Notes: generated by a model from the letters alone, not told the origin. Shown: positions 36,194 through 45,437, counted from the first letter of the stretch. The stretch is DNA of 64,000 nucleotides from Oleiagrimonas citrea (GCF_012395255.1 NZ_JAAZQD010000005.1:62001-126000); one strand, 5' to 3'. Program-made: numbers and translations.

Positions 36194-37096
36194 TCAGACG
36201 AACCAGCCGCCCAGTACGATCAGCGCGGCCACGGCCAGCCAGACCACCAGCACGCGGCGCAGCAGCCGGCGCGCGTCGCCGAGTTCGACCAGCACATCAC
36301 TGGTGTCCTCGGTGCCGGCGTCGCCGGCTTGCACATCCGCATCGACGCTGGCGCGCGCCACGGCGCCCAGGAAACCTGGGTCGAAGTTGCGCGCGGCATT
36401 GCCGGCGTCGGCGTGCCATGCGCGCCAGGCTTTTGTCACGGCATCGAAGTCGGACACCAGTGCCATGGCCAGCACCATCAGATGCGCAGCGGGCCAGTCC
36501 AGCAGCTCGCCGAGACGGCGGGCGGCGGCGCGGCGTCGGGCCGGCGAGGAGGTATCGTCATCCTGATCGGCGTCTTCGTCCGGCGCATGGTCGATCAACA
36601 GCAGGCGCGCCAGGCGGTAGCCGAGCGCACCGGTCGGTCCCAGCAGCAGAAACCAGAAGATCACCGAGAAGCGCCTGCGCAGGCCGGCCCAGACCGTGGC
36701 CTCGACCAGACACGGCGCACTGAACGGCAGCGGCGCGCGGTCGTCGGTGGCGCGCAGGGCTTGCGCGGCGGCCTCGCGGCTTTCGCGGTCGCCGGCCTTG
36801 AGTACGGCGTCGATGTCGCGTTCCAGATCACGTGGTCCCAGGCTGTAGGCCAGCACGCAGCCGGCGAACAGGCCCCACAGCGCGGTCATCAGCGGGATCT
36901 GCGACAGCACGAACGAAACCACCGCGCACAGGATCAACGGCGGCAGCAGTGTCCAGGCGACGAAGGCCGCGCCGTCGCTGCCGGCATGGTGGTCGGTCCA
37001 GCGATGGAACCAGCCGTGACGGCGGTACTTGGGCATGTGCGGCAGCAGGTGGATCAGCAGGATGACCACCAGGACGACCAGCAGACGTATAGCCAT
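36194..37096 (-). CDS. ampE: AmpE-like inner-membrane protein
   Basis: 300 residues. Helices lie near residues 2-19, 47-65, 68-85, 140-160 and at the C-terminus (VLVVWLAVAALIVLGGWFV). The order HRWTDH...LPPLILCAVVSFVLSQ...AYSLGPRDLERDIDAVLKAGDRE matches AmpE, a CobD/CbiB-related membrane protein linked to sensing of cell-wall recycling and beta-lactamase induction with AmpD. An Asp-rich cytoplasmic loop lies at about 171-185. ampD, its usual partner, is not adjacent. Naming rests on motif resemblance. Confidence 0.8.
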   Translation of the reverse strand: MAIRLLVVLVVILLIHLLPHMPKYRRHGWFHRWTDHHAGSDGAAFVAWTLLPPLILCAVVSFVLSQIPLMTALWGLFAGCVLAYSLGPRDLERDIDAVLKAGDRESREAAAQALRATDDRAPLPFSAPCLVEATVWAGLRRRFSVIFWFLLLGPTGALGYRLARLLLIDHAPDEDADQDDDTSSPARRRAAARRLGELLDWPAAHLMVLAMALVSDFDAVTKAWRAWHADAGNAARNFDPGFLGAVARASVDADVQAGDAGTEDTSDVLVELGDARRLLRRVLVVWLAVAALIVLGGWFV

Positions 37097-37159
37097 GACG
37101 GGTTCGACTCCGGATTGCGGGCGAATGAAGCTGTCGGCGATTGTAGCGGGCCGCGCCGC

Positions 37160-38122
37160 TCAGGTCGTGGCTGCGGCCTCGCACAATTCGCCGAGTTCGA
37201 TGCCGGCACGTTCGCGCAGCCAGTGCTCGATCAGGCGCCAGGACACCGACAGTCGCGTCGGCGCGAGCAGGTGGCCCTGCTCGATGCCCTGCACCAGTTC
37301 GTCGGGCGTGAACCAGCGGGCGTGCTCCAGCTCGCCGTCGCGCAGCTCGATGGTGCGGCTGCGGGCGTGGGCGGTGAAGCCGAGCATCAGCGAGGCCGGG
37401 AACGGCCACGGTTGCGAGGAATGGTAGTGACAGGCGCCGACGGCGACGCCGGCTTCCTCCGCCACTTCGCGGCGCACGGCGTCCTCCAGTGATTCGCCCG
37501 GCTCGACGAAACCGGCCAGCGTCGAGTAGCGTCCCTCGGGCCAGCTCGCTTGGCGTCCCAGCAGGCAGGCACCGTCGTGTTCGACGATGACGATGATGGC
37601 CGGATCGCTGCGCGGGAACTGTAACTGGCCGCAGCGCGTGCAGCGTGCGCGATGACCGGCGGCGAGCAGCTCCAGGGTGCCGCCGCAGGCCGGGCAGAAG
37701 CGGTGTCGCGCCTGCCAGTGGGCGAGGCCGCTGGCATAGGCGAACAGGCCGGCGTCGAAGGCATCGAACAGCATGCCGGCCTTGCGCAGATGGATGCGCT
37801 GCGCGTCGAGCATATCGCTCATGTGCGCGGCCTGGGATGCGTCGGCGCACAGCAGGAAGTGGCCGCCACCGCGAGCGTCGACGCCGAGCAGGCTGGCTCT
37901 GACGTCCGGCAACAGTTGCGCGCGCTCCTCCGGTGTCAGCAGGCGCGGTCGGCAGCCGTCGGTGTCGGTGAGAAGCCGGGTGTCGGGGTCGAGCACCAGG
38001 AAGCGGGTGGCGGCATCGCGTTCCAGCGCATGCAGCCAGGCGTCGTCATCTCGGCGTTCGGCCGCGCGTTCCAGCGCCAGTCCGGCGAAGGTGTTCAGCG
38101 GGGGCTGTCGGGCGAGGTCCAT
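37160..38122 (-). CDS. nudC: NADH pyrophosphatase / NAD-capped RNA hydrolase
   Basis: 320 residues from an ATG at 38122. Four zinc-binding cysteines (143, 146, 161, 164; CPACG and CTRCG) precede the Nudix box GFVEPGESLEDAVRREVAEEAGV (about 204-226). The SQPWPFPASLM motif (about 236-246) identifies NADH-specific members. It hydrolyses NAD(H) to NMN(H) and AMP and removes NAD caps from RNA. Between erpA and ampE-like on the same strand with small gaps, so possibly co-transcribed. Confidence 0.95.
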   Translation of the reverse strand: MDLARQPPLNTFAGLALERAAERRDDDAWLHALERDAATRFLVLDPDTRLLTDTDGCRPRLLTPEERAQLLPDVRASLLGVDARGGGHFLLCADASQAAHMSDMLDAQRIHLRKAGMLFDAFDAGLFAYASGLAHWQARHRFCPACGGTLELLAAGHRARCTRCGQLQFPRSDPAIIVIVEHDGACLLGRQASWPEGRYSTLAGFVEPGESLEDAVRREVAEEAGVAVGACHYHSSQPWPFPASLMLGFTAHARSRTIELRDGELEHARWFTPDELVQGIEQGHLLAPTRLSVSWRLIEHWLRERAGIELGELCEAAATT

Positions 38123-38138
38123 GGAACCTTCGCGCGGG

Positions 38139-38510
38139 CTACATCGAGAACGAGGAGCCGCAGCCGCAGGTGGTGCTGGCATTGGGATTGCGGATCACGA
38201 ACTGCGCGCCGCTCAGATTCTCGGCGTAGTCGATCTCGGCGCCGGTCAGGTACTGCAGCGACAGCGGGTCGACGAGCAGGGTGACGCCTTCCTTGTCCAG
38301 CGCCAGGTCGTCCTCGGCCTGTTCCTCGTCGAAGGTGAAGCCGTACTGGAAACCCGAGCAGCCGCCGCCGGTGATGTACACGCGCAGTTTCAGCGACGGG
38401 TTGCCTTCCTCGTCGATCAGCTCGCGCACCTTGTGCGCGGCGGCGTCGGTGAACACCAGCGGCGCGCCGCTGGTGCGGTAGTCGGGCATGTCGAGCGTGA
38501 CGGTGTTCAT
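38139..38510 (-). CDS. erpA: iron-sulfur cluster insertion protein ErpA
   Basis: 123 residues from an ATG at 38510. A-type carrier with the three invariant cysteines: Cys51 (GGGCSGF) and Cys115/Cys117 (TTCGCGSSF at the C-terminus). The FDEEQAEDD segment supports ErpA over IscA. It passes [2Fe-2S]/[4Fe-4S] clusters to apoproteins such as IspG. The isc/suf genes are not nearby. Confidence 0.93.
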   Translation of the reverse strand: MNTVTLDMPDYRTSGAPLVFTDAAAHKVRELIDEEGNPSLKLRVYITGGGCSGFQYGFTFDEEQAEDDLALDKEGVTLLVDPLSLQYLTGAEIDYAENLSGAQFVIRNPNASTTCGCGSSFSM

Positions 38511-38606
38511 GAGTGCAAGTGTGGCGCTTCGGTTCCGGCGCGGCAAGCGGCCGCAGAATCGAAATGGGGCCGCGGAAGCGCCGGAACAAGTCCGGGGTCG
38601 CCGGGT

Positions 38607-39077
38607 TCAGGCCTTGCCGCCGTCCATGACCACGTCGTCGTCGAAGATGCCGTTGCCTTCCTCGGCCTGGTGGGTGATCTGCCGCGGGCTCTCCTTCTGG
38701 TGCACCATGCGGCCGTTGATCTGGGCGCCGGCGGCCATTTCCAGCACGCGGTAGTGCACGTCGCCCTCGACGCAGGCCTGCGCCGCCAGTTCCAGTCGTT
38801 CGACGGCGTGAATGTTGCCCTTCACGATGCCGTTGATGACCGCGTGCGGTACATGCACCTCGCCCGTGACGCGGCCATGCTCGCTGAGCGTGAACACGGC
38901 GTTGTTGTCGGGATCGGCGCTGACGCTGCCCTCGATGACGCCGTCCAGATGCAGCGCGCCGCTGAAGTGCACGTCGCCTTTGATGCGCGTGCCCGAGGCG
39001 ATCAGGCTGGTGTCGTTGGCATGCGAGTCGTGGTTTGTGGTCGTGTTCGCGTGCTTGCGCTGATTGCTATTCCACAT
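38607..39077 (-). CDS. bactofilin (polymer-forming cytoskeletal protein)
   Basis: 156 residues. A polar N-terminus of about 20 residues is followed by a beta-helical DUF583 core (SLIASGTRIKGDVHFSGALHLDGVIEGSVSADP...GRVTGEVHVPHAVINGIVKGNIHAVERLELAAQACVEGDV), six-residue rungs with glycine at turns. Bactofilins polymerise without nucleotide at the inner membrane and organise cell-wall enzymes. It overlaps the upstream DUF6776-like gene by 11 nt, indicating coupled translation. Confidence 0.94.
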   Translation of the reverse strand: MWNSNQRKHANTTTNHDSHANDTSLIASGTRIKGDVHFSGALHLDGVIEGSVSADPDNNAVFTLSEHGRVTGEVHVPHAVINGIVKGNIHAVERLELAAQACVEGDVHYRVLEMAAGAQINGRMVHQKESPRQITHQAEEGNGIFDDDVVMDGGKA

Positions 39078-39813
39078 GGTCGGTGCTCTCCGGATTCTTC
39101 AGCGCGTCCGTCCAGGACATGCTTTGCGTGGTGGTCTTCGCCCCCTTGGGGCTGATGCTGATGCGCAACCGGTTCGGCGTGAAGCCCTTGGGCAGCATCA
39201 CGGTGCCGTGCAGCTGCTGGAAGTACTTGAACTTGAAGTCCAGGCCGTCCTTCTGATCCGGTGCGCTGATGTCTTTCCAGTGCATGCGGGTGAGCGAACC
39301 CGCGCGGACGCCGTCGACATCGACTTCGGCGTGTCCGCTGACTTCATTGCCGCGCTTGGCGTTGCGGGTCAGGGTCAGTTCGATGTTCCAGGCGCGCGAG
39401 CCGAGCACCGGGGTCACATGCACCATCTGCAGCTGCAGGCCCTGATGCTGGGTGCCGCCGCCGACCAGTCTCGAGTAGAACGCCAGGTCGGCGCGCAGGC
39501 CGTTGATCTGCTCGTCGCGCTCGGCGAGATTATCGGTCAGTTTCTTGCTCGCCACGCTGGCGACCTGCTGCGAGCGTTGGGCGATGGCCAGCTGCTGCTT
39601 CAGCTGCGCATTCTCCTTGGCCAGCTGGCGCGCGTTGTGATGATTGCCGGGGACCACGGCCGGGCCGTTGTTGCCGAGAACATAGCCGATCGCGATGGCG
39701 ACCAGCACCGAACCGATCCAGGCCAAGGTCCACCACAGCTTGCGTCGCGGTGGAGCAGGGGGCGGAGCGTGCACTGGATGCACGGCGTATCGAGGCGGGG
39801 GACGAATGCTCAT
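39067..39813 (-). CDS. membrane-anchored coiled-coil protein, DUF6776-like
   Basis: 248 residues from an ATG at 39813 (TTG at 39819 is possible). Proline-rich cytoplasmic N-terminus (about 25 residues), one helix (LWWTLAWIGSVLVAIAIGYVLG), a coiled coil of roughly 60 residues (LAKENAQLKQQLAIAQ ... DEQINGLRADLAFYSRLV), and a C-terminal beta-rich periplasmic domain. This arrangement next to a bactofilin matches the DUF6776 family. It may anchor the bactofilin filament to the wall side; that is inference from context. Confidence 0.75.
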   Translation of the reverse strand: MSIRPPPRYAVHPVHAPPPAPPRRKLWWTLAWIGSVLVAIAIGYVLGNNGPAVVPGNHHNARQLAKENAQLKQQLAIAQRSQQVASVASKKLTDNLAERDEQINGLRADLAFYSRLVGGGTQHQGLQLQMVHVTPVLGSRAWNIELTLTRNAKRGNEVSGHAEVDVDGVRAGSLTRMHWKDISAPDQKDGLDFKFKYFQQLHGTVMLPKGFTPNRLRISISPKGAKTTTQSMSWTDALKNPESTDHVE

Positions 39814-39922
39814 GGTCAACCCGTGGGAAAGGACTCATATAGCCATCGCCCGGAACGAGCGTCAAGGCGCGCGGCGTGGATGCGTATACTTCGACACTGT
39901 TTTCCGCATCGGATTCGCGATC

Positions 39923-40354
39923 GTGCTCTGGTTGAAAGCCTTTCACATCATCTTCGTGGTGACCTGGTTCGCCGGGCTGTTCTATCTGCCGCGTCTGTTC
40001 GTGTACTTCGTCGAGGCGGACGAGCCTGTCGTGCGCGAGCGGCTGAAGGTGATGCAGCGGCGTCTGCTCGGTATCACCCACATCGGCGGCCTGCTGGCGG
40101 TCGGTTTCGGGCTGGCGACGATGGGCTGGTGGCTGGCGCATAGCCCCGCGTACCTGATGCACGGTTGGTGGTTCCACGCCAAGCTGGGGCTGGTGCTGCT
40201 GCTGATCGGTTACCACGGCATGCTGATCAAGATGGTGCGCGACGCCCGGCGCGACGCGCTGCACTGGTCCAGCCGCGCGCTGCGCATCTTCAACGAGATT
40301 CCGGCTGTGCTGCTGATCGCGATCGTGATCCTGGTGGTGGTCAAGCCGGGCTGA
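39923..40354 (+). CDS. hemJ: protoporphyrinogen IX oxidase HemJ
   Basis: 143 residues from a GTG at 39923, the family's size. Four helices: LKAFHIIFVVTWFAGLFYLPRLFVYF with the conserved His8, then GLLAVGFGLATMGWWL, WWFHAKLGLVLLLIGYHGML and IPAVLLIAIVILVVV. HemJ oxidises protoporphyrinogen to protoporphyrin in haem synthesis in bacteria lacking HemG or HemY. A TATACT hexamer at 39885-39890 may be its -10. Converges with bfr across a shared hairpin. Confidence 0.9.
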   Translation: MLWLKAFHIIFVVTWFAGLFYLPRLFVYFVEADEPVVRERLKVMQRRLLGITHIGGLLAVGFGLATMGWWLAHSPAYLMHGWWFHAKLGLVLLLIGYHGMLIKMVRDARRDALHWSSRALRIFNEIPAVLLIAIVILVVVKPG

Positions 40355-40368
40355 GCCGCCCGAATGCA

Positions 40369-40402
40369 GAAGAGCCGACGCCCTCGCGGACGCCGGCTCT
40401 TC
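40369..40402. terminator. shared hemJ/bfr hairpin
   Basis: GAAGAGCCG and CGGCTCTTC form a 9-bp stem between two converging genes, so it can serve either transcript. Flanking T runs are short. Confidence 0.6.
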
Positions 40403-40426
40403 GGTGTTTCGTGATGCGCCCTTGCT

Positions 40427-40897
40427 TCAGCTGTCGAGCTTGGTCTGCAGGTACGGCACCTCGCCCAGCGTGCCGATCAGTTCGAGCTGGGTTTCCAGCC
40501 AGTCGATGTGCTCTTCCTCGGACTCGAGGATCTTCTCGAACAGTTCGCGGCTGACGTAGTCGCCGAGCTTCTCGCAGTCGACGATCGCGGCCTTCAGGTC
40601 CGGCACCGCGGCCATTTCCAGTTTCAGGTCGCAAGCAAGCGCTTCTTTCGGCGACTCGCCGATCAGCAGCTTGCCCAGCTGCTGCAGGTTGGGCAGGCCT
40701 TCGAGGAACAGGATGCGCTCAATGAGCATGTCGGCATGCTTCATCTCGTCGATCGATTCTTCGTACTCGTGATCGGCCAGTTCCTTGTACCCCCAGTTCT
40801 TGTACATGCGGGCATGCAGAAAATACTGGTTGATGGCGGTCAGCTCGTTCTGCAGCGCCTTGTTCAGGTGTTCGATGATCTTGGCGTCGCCTTTCAT
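40427..40897 (-). CDS. bfr: bacterioferritin
   Basis: 156 residues. Four-helix-bundle ferritin with diiron ligands Glu18, Glu51, His54 and C-terminal Glu-x2-His (EEEHIDWLE), and the haem-ligating Met52 (DEMKHADM). It stores iron as ferric mineral in 24-mers. It lies downstream of bfd on the same strand, with 124 nt between; a TATAGT hexamer at 40961-40956 on this strand suggests a promoter of its own in addition to read-through. Confidence 0.96.
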   Translation of the reverse strand: MKGDAKIIEHLNKALQNELTAINQYFLHARMYKNWGYKELADHEYEESIDEMKHADMLIERILFLEGLPNLQQLGKLLIGESPKEALACDLKLEMAAVPDLKAAIVDCEKLGDYVSRELFEKILESEEEHIDWLETQLELIGTLGEVPYLQTKLDS

Positions 40898-41021
40898 GCT
40901 GTTCTCCTTGCGTTGCTCGCGCGTCCGTCTGGCGCGCGTGGGTACGGCAGAAGACTATAGCGCCGCCGGTGGCGGCGCTGCAGAAATGCGAATGGAGGCG
41001 ATTTGCGGCCGCGCCCGGGGA

Positions 41022-41225
41022 TCAGGCGGCGACGGTCAGCGGCAGGTTCAGTGTCTGCACGGCGTGCACGGCCCGATTCAGGGTGTGACGTGCCTCGGCC
41101 TCGCAGCAGCCGCAGCAGGTCGAGCAGTCGGTGCGTGCCTGCAGTTCGGCGAAATCGCGCACGCCGTCCTCCGCCTCGCGGTGGATGTCGGATTGGGTGA
41201 CCGCATTGCAGATGCACACATACAT
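41022..41225 (-). CDS. bfd: bacterioferritin-associated ferredoxin
   Basis: 67 residues. Cys4 and Cys6 (YVCICN) with a C-terminal cluster CSTCCGCC (Cys34 to Cys41) provide the [2Fe-2S] ligands, in the CxC...CxxC pattern of Bfd. It reduces haem in bacterioferritin to release stored iron. A Shine-Dalgarno (GGAGG) precedes the ATG at 41225 by about 8 nt, and a Fur-box-containing promoter lies at 41249-41274, the expected iron-starvation control. Confidence 0.94.
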   Translation of the reverse strand: MYVCICNAVTQSDIHREAEDGVRDFAELQARTDCSTCCGCCEAEARHTLNRAVHAVQTLNLPLTVAA

Positions 41226-41245
41226 GGCTTGAACCTCCGATGCAG

Positions 41246-41274
41246 ATTCAAACGCAAATGGGAATGATTGTCAA
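41246..41274 (-). promoter_or_regulatory. bfd promoter with TTGACA -35
   Basis: On the minus strand TTGACA (41274-41269), 17 nt, then TTGAAT as -10 (41251-41246). The Fur box overlaps the -35 and spacer. Confidence 0.55.
41259..41273. promoter_or_regulatory. Fur box upstream of bfd
   Basis: TGGGAATGATTGTCA fits the 7-1-7 inverted repeat TGANAAT-N-ATTNTCA with one mismatch, overlapping the bfd promoter. Fe-Fur would block bfd when iron is ample. Confidence 0.75.
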
Positions 41275-41328
41275 TAAATTCCTAAACCGCAGCTGAGCGC
41301 CGATGCGGAACGGATGCGATGAGAAGAG

Positions 41329-41868
41329 TCAGGCGGCAGCGATGTCGGTCGAGCCGCCGCGTTGACGTCGCGGATGCTCGATGTGGATGCGGCAGGCACG
41401 CTCGACCAGCGGCGCGAACTGGCGCAGGGCGCGTTCGTAGACGCGGCGCTTGAACGACACCACGTGTTCGGCCGGGTACCAGAAGTCGACCCAGCGCCAG
41501 GAGTCGAATTCCGGCGTTTCGCTGGCGTCCAGGCGCAGATGCTGCTCGTGGCCGGTGAAGCGCAGCAGGAACCAGACCTGCTTCTGGCCGATGCACTGCG
41601 GTTGCTGGTGGCGGCGCACGTAACGGTTGGGCAGGCGGTAGCGCAGCCAGCCGGGTGTGGTGGCCAGCACTTCGACGTGCTCGGCGATCAGGCCGGTTTC
41701 CTCTTCCAGTTCGCGGTACATGGCTTCCAGCGGCGTTTCGTCGCTGCGCATGCCGCCCTGCGGAAATTGCCAGCCATCGCGTCGCACGCGGCGTGCCCAG
41801 AACAGGCGGCCGTCGCCGTTCAGCAGCACGATGCCCACGTTGGGGCGATATCCATCGGCGTCGATCAT
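41329..41868 (-). CDS. rppH: RNA pyrophosphohydrolase
   Basis: 179 residues. N-terminus [20 protein letters not shown] and [28 protein letters not shown] (Nudix box at about 38-60) identify RppH, which removes pyrophosphate from mRNA 5' ends to start RNase E decay. The [29 protein letters not shown] block is conserved in the family. The C-terminal 20 residues are variable. Single gene. Confidence 0.96.
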   Translation of the reverse strand: MIDADGYRPNVGIVLLNGDGRLFWARRVRRDGWQFPQGGMRSDETPLEAMYRELEEETGLIAEHVEVLATTPGWLRYRLPNRYVRRHQQPQCIGQKQVWFLLRFTGHEQHLRLDASETPEFDSWRWVDFWYPAEHVVSFKRRVYERALRQFAPLVERACRIHIEHPRRQRGGSTDIAAA

Positions 41869-42065
41869 GCCGGTCTCCTCAACCGCTTGCGCGGCTGCCG
41901 ACCGTCCTGAGAACGAGACCGTCGCGGCAGCGCGCTTGCTTCCGATTCAACCACAGTGCGCAAACAACCGGCAAGGCACTCTTGAATGCTGGGCGTCACA
42001 CGACTAAACTTCCGCGCCTTGCCTGTTCGCCGCGCGCTGCGGTTCTTCAGTCAGGCCCCACCTAT

Positions 42066-42142
42066 GGCTAGGTAGCTCAGACGGTTAGAGCGCGGCACTC
42101 ATAATGCTGAGGTCGGCGGTTCGATTCCGCCCCTAGCCACCA
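42066..42142 (+). tRNA. tRNA-Met (anticodon CAU), elongator
   Basis: 77 nt with encoded CCA. Acceptor stem GGCTAGG/CCTAGCC, discriminator A, anticodon loop CUCAUAA on a GGCA/UGCU-type stem, T-loop TTCGATT. It resembles E. coli elongator tRNA-Met (GGCTACGTAGCTCAG start). It is not interrupted, unlike the other CAU tRNA in the window. Confidence 0.92.
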
Positions 42143-42175
42143 ATATGAACGCGCGGCTTCGGCGGCGCTTCCAGG

Positions 42176-42200
42176 AAACCGCGCTTCGGCGCGGTTTTTT
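42176..42200 (+). terminator. terminator after tRNA-Met
   Basis: AACCGCGC-TTCG-GCGCGGTT, a perfect 8-bp stem on a stable UUCG loop, followed by a T run. Confidence 0.88.
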
Positions 42201-42357
42201 GTTGCCCGGATCGCGGCGGTGGGGATCGCGAGCATGAATGATCCGCCTGTCCGACCGCTGCCGTTACCATGTGCCGTCATGCGTGCGCTCGAGCGCACCG
42301 ATGCATTCTGCCGGCGATGCGCGCCCGGCCTTCATCACAGAACGCGGAGACAGCATC

Positions 42358-43410
42358 ATGAGCGACGGCGGAAAAACGGGCCTGCAACTGGGTTTCATCG
42401 GCCTTGGCCGGATGGGACTGAACATGGTGCGGCGCATGCAGCAGGCCGGTATCGACTGTGTGGTCTTCGATCTCGACGCCGACGCGCGCGCCCAGGCGGC
42501 CAAGAGCGGCGCCACCGCCGCCGATTCGATCGAGGCCCTGGTCGGGCAATTGTCCGGCCCGCGCGCCGTGTGGCTCATGTTGCCGGCGGCCGTGGTCGAC
42601 AAGGTCATCGACCAGGTCGCGCCGTTGCTGGCCAAGGGCGACATGCTGATCGATGGCGGCAATTCGCACTTTGTCGACGATCTGCGTCGCGCCAAGGCGC
42701 TCGCCGAGCGCGACGTCATGTACGTCGACGTCGGCGTCAGCGGCGGCGTGTGGGGCAGCGAGCGTGGTTACTGTCAGATGATCGGTGCGCCTGACGCGGC
42801 CTATGCGCATCTCGAGCCGGCCTTCGCCGCGCTGGCACCGGGCGTGGACGCCGCGCCGCGCACCGACGGCCGCGAGGGCGAGCCGTCGCCGTCCGAGCGG
42901 GGGTACCTGCACTGCGGCCCCAGCGGTGCCGGCCACTTCGTGAAGATGGTGCACAACGGCATCGAGTACGGCTTGATGGCGGCGTACGCCGAGGGCATGA
43001 ACATCCTGCGCAACGCCAATATCGGCGACAGCGAGCGGGCCGTGGATGCCGAGACTGCGCCGCTGGAGCACCCCGAACGCTACCGCTTCGACCTGCCGCT
43101 GGGCGAGATTGCCGAGGTCTGGCGCCGCGGGAGCGTGATCGGTTCCTGGTTGCTGGATCTGACCGCCGCCGAGATGCGCCGCGACGCCGCGCTGGAGAAC
43201 TACGAGGGCCGCGTGTCCGACTCCGGCGAAGGTCGCTGGACCGCGCTGGCGGCGATCGAGCAGGGCGTGCCCGCGCCGGTGCTGACCGCCGCGCTGTTCG
43301 GGCGCTTCACCTCGCGCGGCAACGACCTGTTCGCCAACAAGGTGATGTCGGCCATGCGCCACGCCTTCGGCGGGCACCAGGAAGTCGATGCCGACGCGGA
43401 CAAGGACTGA
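42358..43410 (+). CDS. gnd: 6-phosphogluconate dehydrogenase, short form (GntZ/YqeC type)
   Basis: 350 residues from an ATG at 42358 (GGAG 8 nt upstream). NAD(P)-binding GFIGLGRMGLNMVRRM (about residues 11-26), substrate-binding DVGVSGGVWGSERGY and catalytic GPSGAGHFVKMVHNGIEYG. About 120 residues shorter than E. coli Gnd, typical of the tetrameric, often NAD-preferring class. It oxidatively decarboxylates 6-phosphogluconate to ribulose 5-phosphate. zwf follows after 3 nt, forming an oxidative pentose-phosphate operon; pgl is not present. Confidence 0.95.
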   Translation: MSDGGKTGLQLGFIGLGRMGLNMVRRMQQAGIDCVVFDLDADARAQAAKSGATAADSIEALVGQLSGPRAVWLMLPAAVVDKVIDQVAPLLAKGDMLIDGGNSHFVDDLRRAKALAERDVMYVDVGVSGGVWGSERGYCQMIGAPDAAYAHLEPAFAALAPGVDAAPRTDGREGEPSPSERGYLHCGPSGAGHFVKMVHNGIEYGLMAAYAEGMNILRNANIGDSERAVDAETAPLEHPERYRFDLPLGEIAEVWRRGSVIGSWLLDLTAAEMRRDAALENYEGRVSDSGEGRWTALAAIEQGVPAPVLTAALFGRFTSRGNDLFANKVMSAMRHAFGGHQEVDADADKD

Positions 43411-43413
43411 GCC

Positions 43414-44868
43414 ATGACGGCGTCCAAGAACACCCTGGTCATCCTCGGCGCCACCGGCGATCTGACGCGGCGCCTGTTGTTGCCGGCGCTGTACCGGCTG
43501 CACACGCTGGATCTGATCGGCGACCTGCGCATCGTCGGTTACGCGCTGGAGAAGTGGTCGCGCGAACGTTTCGAGCGTTATGTTCACGGTGGTCTGAAGA
43601 AATTTGCCGAGCATTTCGACGAAGCGCAGTGGGAGAGCTTCCGTGAGCGCCTGGAGTACCGAAGCGGCGAGTTGAAGGCCGAGGCGGTCGGTGCGCTGAA
43701 GCCGCTGCTGTCGCCGGGCACGCTGTTTTACTTGGCGCTGCCGCCGGCGTTGTTCGGTGCAGCGGCCGATGCGCTGGGCGAAGCCGGATTCGCGCATGCG
43801 CCGCGCGGCGGGTGGCGTCGCCTGGTCGTGGAGAAGCCGTTCGGCAGCGATCTGGAATCGGCGAAGAAACTGCGCACGCAGATGCATGTGCATTGGGAAG
43901 AACCGCAGATCCTGCGCATCGACCACTTCCTGGGCAAGGAAACCACGCAGAACCTGATGGTGTTCCGTTTCGCCAACCGGTTCCTGGAGCCGGTGTGGAA
44001 CGCGCAGCATGTCGAGCAGGTGCAGATCACCTATGCCGAGACGCTGGGTGTGGAGAAGCGCGCGGGTTACTACGACCATGCCGGCGCCTTGCGCGACATG
44101 CTGCAGAACCATCTGATGCAGCTGTTCAGTCTGGCCGCGATCGAGCCGTTGTCGACCTGGGACGCCGAAGTGCTGCGCGACCACAAGGTCGAGGTGCTTC
44201 GCTCGGTGAAGCGTTTCAGCGCGAAGACCGTTGATCGGCACGCCGTGCGTGGTCAGTACGCGGCCGGCCGAGTCGGGCGACGCAAGCTGCGCGGCTATCG
44301 CGAGGAACCGAACGTGCCCGGCGACTCGATCACCGAGACCTTCGCCGCGCTGCGTCTGGAGATCGACAACTGGCGCTGGGAAGGCGTGCCGTTCTATCTG
44401 CGCAGCGGCAAGCGCATGGCCAGCAACTGCTCGGAGATCGCCGTGCAGTTCAAGCGCAATCCCGGCGCGCTGCCGGGCGAGGTCGCCGCGGACCAGAACT
44501 GGATGATCTTCCGCATCAAGCCGAATCAGACCATGACCCTGCTGGCCAACGCCAAGATTCCCGGGTTGGAGCTGGACGGTCGCCAGGTGCGTCTGACCGC
44601 ACCGTACGCGGAGGACGGCGACAGCGGGTTCTCTGCCTACGAGCAGTTGCTGATGGATGCGCTCGAAGGCGACCGCACGCATTTCCTGCGCTTCGACGAA
44701 GTGGAGTGGGCCTGGCGCGTGCTCGATCCCGTGCTCAAGGCGTGGAAGCGCGGCAAACCCGAACCCTACGCTGTCGGTTCCGAGGGGCCGTCCGGGCAGC
44801 ATCGCCTGCTGGATGCCGACCACGAATGGCGTCCGGTTCATCTGGTTGCCGGCGACGACGACGCGTAG
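43414..44868 (+). CDS. zwf: glucose-6-phosphate 1-dehydrogenase
   Basis: 484 residues. The nucleotide-binding GATGDLTRR (residues 12-20) and the active-site RIDHFLGKE (about 168-176) are intact; the EKPFG motif is at about 143. It oxidises glucose 6-phosphate to the lactone and supplies NADPH. Directly downstream of gnd, so translation is probably coupled. Confidence 0.97.
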   Translation: MTASKNTLVILGATGDLTRRLLLPALYRLHTLDLIGDLRIVGYALEKWSRERFERYVHGGLKKFAEHFDEAQWESFRERLEYRSGELKAEAVGALKPLLSPGTLFYLALPPALFGAAADALGEAGFAHAPRGGWRRLVVEKPFGSDLESAKKLRTQMHVHWEEPQILRIDHFLGKETTQNLMVFRFANRFLEPVWNAQHVEQVQITYAETLGVEKRAGYYDHAGALRDMLQNHLMQLFSLAAIEPLSTWDAEVLRDHKVEVLRSVKRFSAKTVDRHAVRGQYAAGRVGRRKLRGYREEPNVPGDSITETFAALRLEIDNWRWEGVPFYLRSGKRMASNCSEIAVQFKRNPGALPGEVAADQNWMIFRIKPNQTMTLLANAKIPGLELDGRQVRLTAPYAEDGDSGFSAYEQLLMDALEGDRTHFLRFDEVEWAWRVLDPVLKAWKRGKPEPYAVGSEGPSGQHRLLDADHEWRPVHLVAGDDDA

Positions 44869-44972
44869 GCCGGAAATTCGTTGGCGCCCGGGTCCCGGGC
44901 GCGCACCGCTTCAGGCGTATCGATGCATGGGGCGGCGCGCATCCCGTTCCACCGCGGGGCTGCGGCGGCAGC

Positions 44973-44985
44973 TACACTATGCGGC
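44973..44985 (+). promoter_or_regulatory. TACACT -10 element 7 nt before the queD ATG
   Basis: TACACT at 44973-44978 ends exactly 7 nt before the ATG, as at dprA. No Shine-Dalgarno is present, so a leaderless mRNA is likely. Confidence 0.5.
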
Positions 44986-45345
44986 ATGCAGATCTTCAAG
45001 ATTTTCCACATCGAAGCCGCCCACCGCCTGCCGAATGTGCCGGAAGGGCACAAGTGCGCACGCCTGCACGGGCATTCGTTCAAGGTCGAGATCCATGTCG
45101 GCGGCGAGCCCGGCGCGGAGACCGGCTGGATCATGGACTACGCCGAGATCAAGGCCGCCTTCGCGCCGCTGTACGAGCAGCTCGATCATCATTACCTGAA
45201 CGAGATCGAGGGGCTGGAGAATCCGACCAGTGAGCGGATCGCGCAGTGGATCTTCACGCGTCTGAAAGCCGAACTTCCGGCGCTGGAGCGGGTGGTGGTG
45301 CATGAAACCTGCACGGCGGGCGCGGTCTGTACCGGGCCAGTCTGA
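44986..45345 (+). CDS. queD: 6-carboxy-5,6,7,8-tetrahydropterin synthase
   Basis: 119 residues from an ATG at 44986. T-fold enzyme of queuosine synthesis making 6-carboxytetrahydropterin from 7,8-dihydroneopterin triphosphate. Zinc-binding histidines lie in FHIEAAHRL and HGHSF, and the catalytic Cys in HKCARLHGH (about residue 24). The C-terminal [12 protein letters not shown] gives the second catalytic region. Monocistronic, with its own terminator. Confidence 0.95.
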   Translation: MQIFKIFHIEAAHRLPNVPEGHKCARLHGHSFKVEIHVGGEPGAETGWIMDYAEIKAAFAPLYEQLDHHYLNEIEGLENPTSERIAQWIFTRLKAELPALERVVVHETCTAGAVCTGPV

Positions 45346-45368
45346 GTGGTGGGGGTGAACGAGCGTAT

Positions 45369-45392
45369 CTCCTCATGCTGAGGAGGTTTTTT
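45369..45392 (+). terminator. terminator after queD
   Basis: CTCCTCA-TGC-TGAGGAG stem followed by six T; separates queD from the atp operon. Confidence 0.88.
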
Positions 45393-45407
45393 CGGGGCGC
45401 TCATGAC

Positions 45408-45437
45408 TTGTGACGCGCTTCGAGCGCCTGCTATAAT
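45408..45437 (+). promoter_or_regulatory. promoter of the atp operon
   Basis: TTGTGA (45408-45413), 18-nt spacer and consensus TATAAT (45432-45437), about 70 nt before the atpI GTG. No strong promoter-like sequence is seen further inside the operon. Confidence 0.75.
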
